In this document: positions 6,601 to 7,835 of the stretch, one piece after another | Layout: each line of letters opens with the position of its first letter | Numbering within the stretch: the first letter of the stretch is position 1 | Source: Verrucomicrobiales bacterium | Lineage (GTDB): Bacteria > Verrucomicrobiota > Verrucomicrobiia > Limisphaerales > UBA1100 | Reading direction: 5' to 3' | DNA length: 7,835 bases | Assembly: GCA_002724615.1 (NCBI GenBank) | Contig: PBPF01000116.1 | Location: 1-7,835, forward strand | The notes under the pieces: model-generated | Databases searched by the model: none | What the model saw: the letters and a program-made list of their open reading frames with translations, nothing else | What the model was told of the DNA's origin: nothing | Translations under genes and position numbers: made by a program

Positions 6601-6794
6601 CGGTTGCTGGAATTCTTGCTAACTCATTCCGCGAAGAACTCGCCAATTACAAGAAGAATCCCGCCGAGGCGGTGAAACTTCTCCAGGTAGGCGACAGTAA
6701 ACACGACGAATCCCTGGAACCTTCGGAGCACGCTGCATGGACCATCATTGCCAGCATCCTCCTCAACCTTGATGAAGTCATCAACCGTCTTTAA
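3633..6794 (+). CDS. Secreted Planctomycete-type cytochrome c protein: PSCyt1-DUF1549-LamG-DUF1553
   Basis: This exported protein of 1053 residues (counted from ATG 3633) has four regions. Residues 1-19 are a Sec-type signal peptide, with cleavage likely near SGA-EP. The PSCyt1 heme domain (about 25-125) contains CFLCH (C40, C43, H44) within DNCFLCHGPD, then KMPP, whose Met is a candidate axial ligand. PSCyt2/DUF1549 (about 145-355) includes the typical RRVTFDLTGLPPT and a second CxxCH, CAQCHSHKYDP (C327, C330, H331). A LamG/concanavalin-like domain (about 425-635) follows, ending in IDDVRLYNRALTTAEV, which is typical of sugar-binding LamG domains. PSD1/DUF1553 (about 735-1045) contains HPLTARVAVNRYW, FGRGIV, SDFGTQGEWPSHPQLLDWLA and TNTPLQALVSLNDP. 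No catalytic function is proven for the family, which is usually linked to periplasmic polymer breakdown in these phyla. The gene ends three bases before its DUF1501 partner. No frameshift is seen. Domain call very secure; biological role unknown. Confidence 0.95.
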   Translation: MQLVRIFLIILTSAVLSGAEPLPEVVSFNRDIRPILSDNCFLCHGPDKGRRKAGLRLDLEAEATKERKGTRAVSPRDLAESELWTRITSSDADEKMPPKDSKKSLNAREIALVKKWIEQGAKYEGHWAFISPRATDLPATKSKWGNNPIDRFVLARMESKGYLPSREATREILIRRVTFDLTGLPPTLKEVDAFVKDKSPDAYEKVVDRLLSTKAYAERMTLHWMDVARYGDSSVHHADGPRTMWPWRDWVIDAYDKNKPFSDFATEQLAGDLIPNATVAQKVATGFNRNHGTTDEGGLIVEEYRVEYVVDRVKTTGNVFLGLSVECAQCHSHKYDPISQKEYYEFFAFFNNNADSGKQTRNGNAPPMVNVVSPDNQAKLKLAEERIKTLDRQLAEHKRNAGPSFEKWATAAAKNLGKKPVEPSGLMAHLPLDVFKGRKTADVVNEKATANWEGGGRTIGGKFGGAFRVEGNGFINVKGIQPPEWNQPFSFGCWVKPDAGNASGALFSKMNEANAFRGFDFWLQNGAPGTHLISQWQGNAVKVVGKQKVKAKEWSHVFVTYDGSGKATGTRVYLNGKLIAHNVEADGLNGTIQTPKDFRIGRRFSSAQANNIEIDDVRLYNRALTTAEVASLAGNNPIAPLLAIAPDKRDARQKETLLNHFLQNIDKNYQKLIAEKRAAEKQRADISKSKITSMVMGDRPQMRPTYLLERGHYEHAKKDEVIKPNVPSFLPPMPEDTPANRLGLAKWLMRPDHPLTARVAVNRYWSLLFGRGIVQSVSDFGTQGEWPSHPQLLDWLALDFIKSKWNIKRALKQMVMSATYRQSSRITRDLYVKDPTNILLSRGPRFRLQGEFVRDNALAASGLLVRKVGGPGVRPYQPPGLWNEVSLSGNVRFRQDKGEGLYRRSMYTYWKRSAPAPSMTIFDAPTREKCMVERPRTNTPLQALVSLNDPQFIEAARHLAKRIMKEGGVTPEERITHGYRLVASRSPKPAVAGILANSFREELANYKKNPAEAVKLLQVGDSKHDESLEPSEHAAWTIIASILLNLDEVINRL

Positions 6795-6797
6795 ATC

Positions 6798-7835
6798 ATG
6801 AATCCAGTTTACGAGAATGGACTGCTGCAAACGCGGCGTGAGCTGATTTTCAACTCCGCCAAATGCCTCGGCGGCGCTGCGCTGGGCTCGCTAATGGCTC
6901 CCGGCTCTATTGCCGCCCAGCCGCGCCCCAATCCCAATGGTGGCTTGGCTGGCGTGCCCCATTTTCCCGCCAAGGCAAAGCGCATTATAATGCTATTCTT
7001 CTCAGGCGGCCCCAGCCACATCGACATGTTCGACTACAAGCCGGCCATGCGCGATTTTCACGGCGAAGAATTACCTGACTCTGTTCGACAAGGACAGCGA
7101 CTCACTACGATGACCAGTGGACAAAAATCGTTTCCCTGTGTTGCCCCCATGTTCAAATTTGAGCGAAAGGGAAATCACGCCACATGGGTGAGCGAAAAAC
7201 TGCCGCATATTGGCAATATGGTTGATGACATAACCATCATCAAGTCGATGCACTCGGAGGCAATCAACCATGACCCTGCAATCACATACATCCTGACTGG
7301 CACACAACAGTTGGGCAAACCAAGTTTCGGCTCCTGGATCAGCTATGGCCTCGGGAGCCCGAACCAGAATCTCCCATCATACATTGTGATGATCTCACGA
7401 GGATCTGGAGCAGCCAATCAGGCACTATATTCTCGACTATGGAGCAGCGGGTTTTTGCCAAGCAAACACCAAGGCGTCAATCTGCGCAGTGGCCGCGACC
7501 CGGTATTGTATCTAAAAAATCCACAGGGCATCGACCGCAACCTACGCCGGCGCATGCTCGATGGGATTGCAAAAATCAATCAGGAACAATTTAATGAATT
7601 CGGCGACCCAGAAACACAAACACGAATTTCACAATATGAGATGGCATTCAGGATGCAAGCGAGTGTGCCGGAACTCATGGATGTCTCCGATGAATCAAAA
7701 TCAGTGATGGAATTATACGGGCCGGATGCTGCAAAGCCTGGTTCCTTCGCCCGTAATTGCATCCTGGCCCGCCGAATGGCCGAGCGCGGCGTTCCGTTTA
7801 TCCATTTGTTCCACCGAGGCTGGGATCATCATGGT
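6798..7835 (+). CDS. DUF1501 protein with twin-arginine-like leader (partial, C-terminus beyond right edge)
   Basis: DUF1501 family (PF07394), related to the alkaline phosphatase/sulfatase superfamily; 346 residues are visible, and perhaps a quarter of the usual length is missing. The N-terminus has TRREL (Arg13-Arg14) followed by a moderately hydrophobic, Gly/Ala-rich segment to about residue 41 (GSIAAQ). This fits Tat export of a folded protein, though the motif is not a perfect SRRxFLK. Family motifs are [16 protein letters not shown] (68-82), [19 protein letters not shown] (143-161), a Ser/Gly stretch near 200-206, and GWDHHG (341-346) where the window ends. Some His and Asp residues probably bind metal, by analogy with the superfamily. 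ATG 6798 is three bases after the previous stop codon and lacks its own clear ribosome binding site, which suggests translational coupling. The pairing with a DUF1549/DUF1553 protein is the standard arrangement in Planctomycetota and Verrucomicrobiota. Substrate unknown. Confidence 0.95.
   Translation, partial: MNPVYENGLLQTRRELIFNSAKCLGGAALGSLMAPGSIAAQPRPNPNGGLAGVPHFPAKAKRIIMLFFSGGPSHIDMFDYKPAMRDFHGEELPDSVRQGQRLTTMTSGQKSFPCVAPMFKFERKGNHATWVSEKLPHIGNMVDDITIIKSMHSEAINHDPAITYILTGTQQLGKPSFGSWISYGLGSPNQNLPSYIVMISRGSGAANQALYSRLWSSGFLPSKHQGVNLRSGRDPVLYLKNPQGIDRNLRRRMLDGIAKINQEQFNEFGDPETQTRISQYEMAFRMQASVPELMDVSDESKSVMELYGPDAAKPGSFARNCILARRMAERGVPFIHLFHRGWDHHG

Noticed and set aside
1..7835. Mobile element, CRISPR array, prophage or tRNA-targeted integration
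   Set aside because: There are no transposase, integrase or cas-like genes, no terminal inverted repeats with target duplication, no regular repeat-spacer pattern, and no second copy of the tRNA 3' end.

Overview
The window most likely comes from the chromosome of a PVC-group bacterium, Verrucomicrobiota more likely than Planctomycetota. The main clue is the right half: a secreted Planctomycete-type cytochrome c protein (PSCyt1, PSCyt2/DUF1549, LamG and PSD1/DUF1553 regions) followed three bases later by a DUF1501 protein. This gene pair is highly characteristic of these phyla. An N-terminal FHA domain joined to a Ser/Thr kinase, and recognisable Shine-Dalgarno sequences before some genes, fit the same picture. 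The phylum is inferred; no rRNA or other taxonomic marker is present.

Layout: (1) Positions 1-1259, minus strand: an FHA-Ser/Thr protein kinase whose C-terminal end runs off the left edge. (2) Positions 1306-1397, minus strand: tRNA-Ser(GCU) with encoded CCA, only 46 bases upstream of the kinase start. (3) Positions 1398-1745: about 350 bases with no convincing gene, but with a run of stem-loops. (4) Positions 1746-2309, minus strand: a YbjN-like small protein with an acidic tail. (5) Positions 2310-2471: a divergent intergenic region with two 10-bp direct repeats flanking an AT-rich palindrome. (6) Positions 2472-3578, plus strand: RmuC. (7) Positions 3633-6794, plus strand: the large cytochrome c/DUF1549/LamG/DUF1553 protein. 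(8) From 6798, plus strand: a DUF1501 protein cut by the right edge.

The three plus-strand genes run in one direction with gaps of 54 and 3 bases and could share a transcript, although RmuC (DNA maintenance) has no clear functional link to the secreted pair. The cytochrome/DUF1501 pair is almost certainly co-translated and exported: the first has a Sec-type signal peptide and the second a twin-arginine-like leader. The left half (kinase, tRNA, YbjN-like protein) is housekeeping or signalling.

I see no insertion sequence, CRISPR array, phage gene or defence system. The least explained part is the stem-loop-rich stretch at about 1536-1762, which is my best candidate for something undescribed. 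The evidence there is base pairing read by eye and remains modest.
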